Assembly (NCBI GenBank): GCA_037975125.1
Contig: CM075850.1
Coordinates: forward strand, 127,119,292 to 127,183,291
Source of the DNA: Latrodectus hesperus
Taxonomy: Eukaryota > Arthropoda > Arachnida > Araneae > Theridiidae
Direction: 5' to 3'
Length of the DNA stretch: 64,000 bases
A program made the position numbers and the translations under genes. Shown here piece after piece: positions 63,022 to 64,000 of this stretch (its first letter is position 1; each line of letters starts with the position of its first letter). Under the pieces are notes generated by a model that was not told the origin of the DNA, did no database searches, and worked only from the letters and a program-made list of their open reading frames with translations.

Positions 63022-63475
63022 AAATAGCCCTAATATCTAGCACAATCATTTAAAAATATTGTAGAAAAGTAGATGAAGAACTGGTTAATAGTATTCTCGA
63101 AATCTCTGACATCTTAAAATTTAAATCATCAGACCATTTTGGAACATAAATCTGATGCTTCATAATATTTCTTTCAGGAATATTTACTATTTATTTTAAG
63201 TTATAATTATTATATATTATGTATTTCACACAAATAAAGAATATGGTGAATTAAGTACTATAATAAGGAAAACATATAAATAAATATTAAGCATCAAGCA
63301 CAATGCATTAATTTAAAATATCCTATTAAATATTGCACTAAATATGCAATGTTCAATGTTGTTTAGTAATCATATAAAACCAAAAAGTAAAATATTTTTA
63401 TAACAAAAAATAGCAAAAGATTAATGTGTTTAGTAAAAGCATAAATAAATGATTAGAAAATATGCTATAAGTTAC
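63022..63475. other. AT-rich intronic DNA
   Basis: Nothing is recognised up to the splice donor at 63475-63474 (minus strand). Confidence 0.45.
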
Positions 63476-63585
63476 TTGTTGTATAAAACAATATCTGGCA
63501 GCCATATTTTCTCGCAGGGTATGCGGATCTTCGTCAAGTTCCCATATTCTGCTGGATTCCAACTCAGATAATCATCCATCCATTC
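63476..63585 (-). CDS. Nicotinic acetylcholine receptor alpha-type subunit, 110-bp exon with loop A
   Basis: The minus strand reads [36 protein letters not shown] and two bases of the next codon. The acceptor ATGTAATATAG precedes 63585 and the donor ACAA/GTAACT follows 63476. WLPDIVLYN is the loop A motif with its conserved Tyr. The 110-bp length is the conserved size of this exon in nicotinic receptor genes. It starts in phase 0 and leaves two bases that join the T at 45590 to make Asn. Earlier exons, including the signal peptide, lie outside the window to the right. Confidence 0.92.
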
Positions 63586-64000
63586 CTATATTACATAAAC
63601 ATAAAACATGTAACAATACCAAGTACTCATCTGTGCAAAAACAATTAATGGTGAAGTATAGAATTTGTTAATATAATAATTCTTATGCACATAAGCTATA
63701 CATTGGTAATCTATGAAAAAGTATAATAATTAGCTACGATTAAACTTTTGTAAATAATATTTTAAAGTTTGTTATAAAAATGATATATTGCTAGACTGAA
63801 ACTTTTGTAAATAAAAATATATCAAATATGAAATGATATATTAAATTATAGACAGACAAACGATAATATATCCCTTGTGAACTGCTCAGGTTTTTAATTT
63901 AGTTTGAGAAGAAATATCAGAAAATAATATCATAATGCCAAATTGAGTTTTTGATATTCGTTACTAAAGACTGTTGAATTTGCGGTATCAAAAATTTAAA
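63586..64000 (-). other. Upstream intron of the receptor gene, partial
   Basis: AT-rich DNA with no exon seen. The short exon usually preceding the 110-bp exon was not found here. Confidence 0.5.

Overview
The window is nuclear DNA of an animal, very AT-rich (I estimate about 70% or more A+T). An arthropod, and most plausibly a spider, is suggested by three things: a nicotinic acetylcholine receptor gene with phase-matched introns, Tc1/mariner elements, and a dense set of tRNA-derived SINEs with AAC-repeat tails together with I-superfamily LINE fragments. The species call is inference. There is no bacterial gene organisation and no operon.

Host gene. Three exons of a nicotinic acetylcholine receptor alpha-type subunit lie on the minus strand at 63476-63585, 45393-45590 and 41224-41561. 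They read through each other in frame at both splice junctions. Together they cover loop A, the Cys-loop with loop B, and loop C through TM1 and TM2. The 5' exons lie beyond the right edge. The exons for TM3 to TM4 were not found. The 17.9-kb intron 45591-63475 is packed with transposons, SINEs and degenerate satellites.

Main mobile element. A 6.65-kb LTR retrotransposon at 10720-17369 has about 212-bp LTRs, a 4-bp target duplication, a tRNA-Leu-type primer site and one 1468-codon gag-pol frame. Its domain order is Gag - protease - integrase - reverse transcriptase - RNase H. The sequences are Ty3/Gypsy-like but the gene order is that of Ty1/Copia, as in the Gmr1-like group. This is the most interesting object in the window.

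Other mobile DNA by region: 2172-3290 a degraded interspersed repeat; 3338-4047 a SINE inside a SINE; 5631-6851 a terminal-inverted-repeat element with a second partial copy at 38573-39033; 19.9-27 kb SINEs and two LINE 3' ends; 30725-31332 a LINE of another clade; 34.6-39.8 kb SINEs, a dead mariner transposase with DD41D spacing and a short inverted-repeat element; 45816-47305 a dead Tc1 element; 52.4-59 kb LINE and SINE insertions in and beside several degenerate tandem arrays; 60.7-63 kb three SINE families. Many insertions have visible target-site duplications, so their boundaries are firm.

The remaining sequence (roughly 0-2, 4-5.6, 6.9-10.7, 17.4-19.9, 28-30.7, 39.8-41.2, 42-45 and 47-52 kb) is AT-rich non-coding DNA with no recognisable gene. 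Short open frames there are expected by chance. I could not run any database search; family names rest on motifs I can read.
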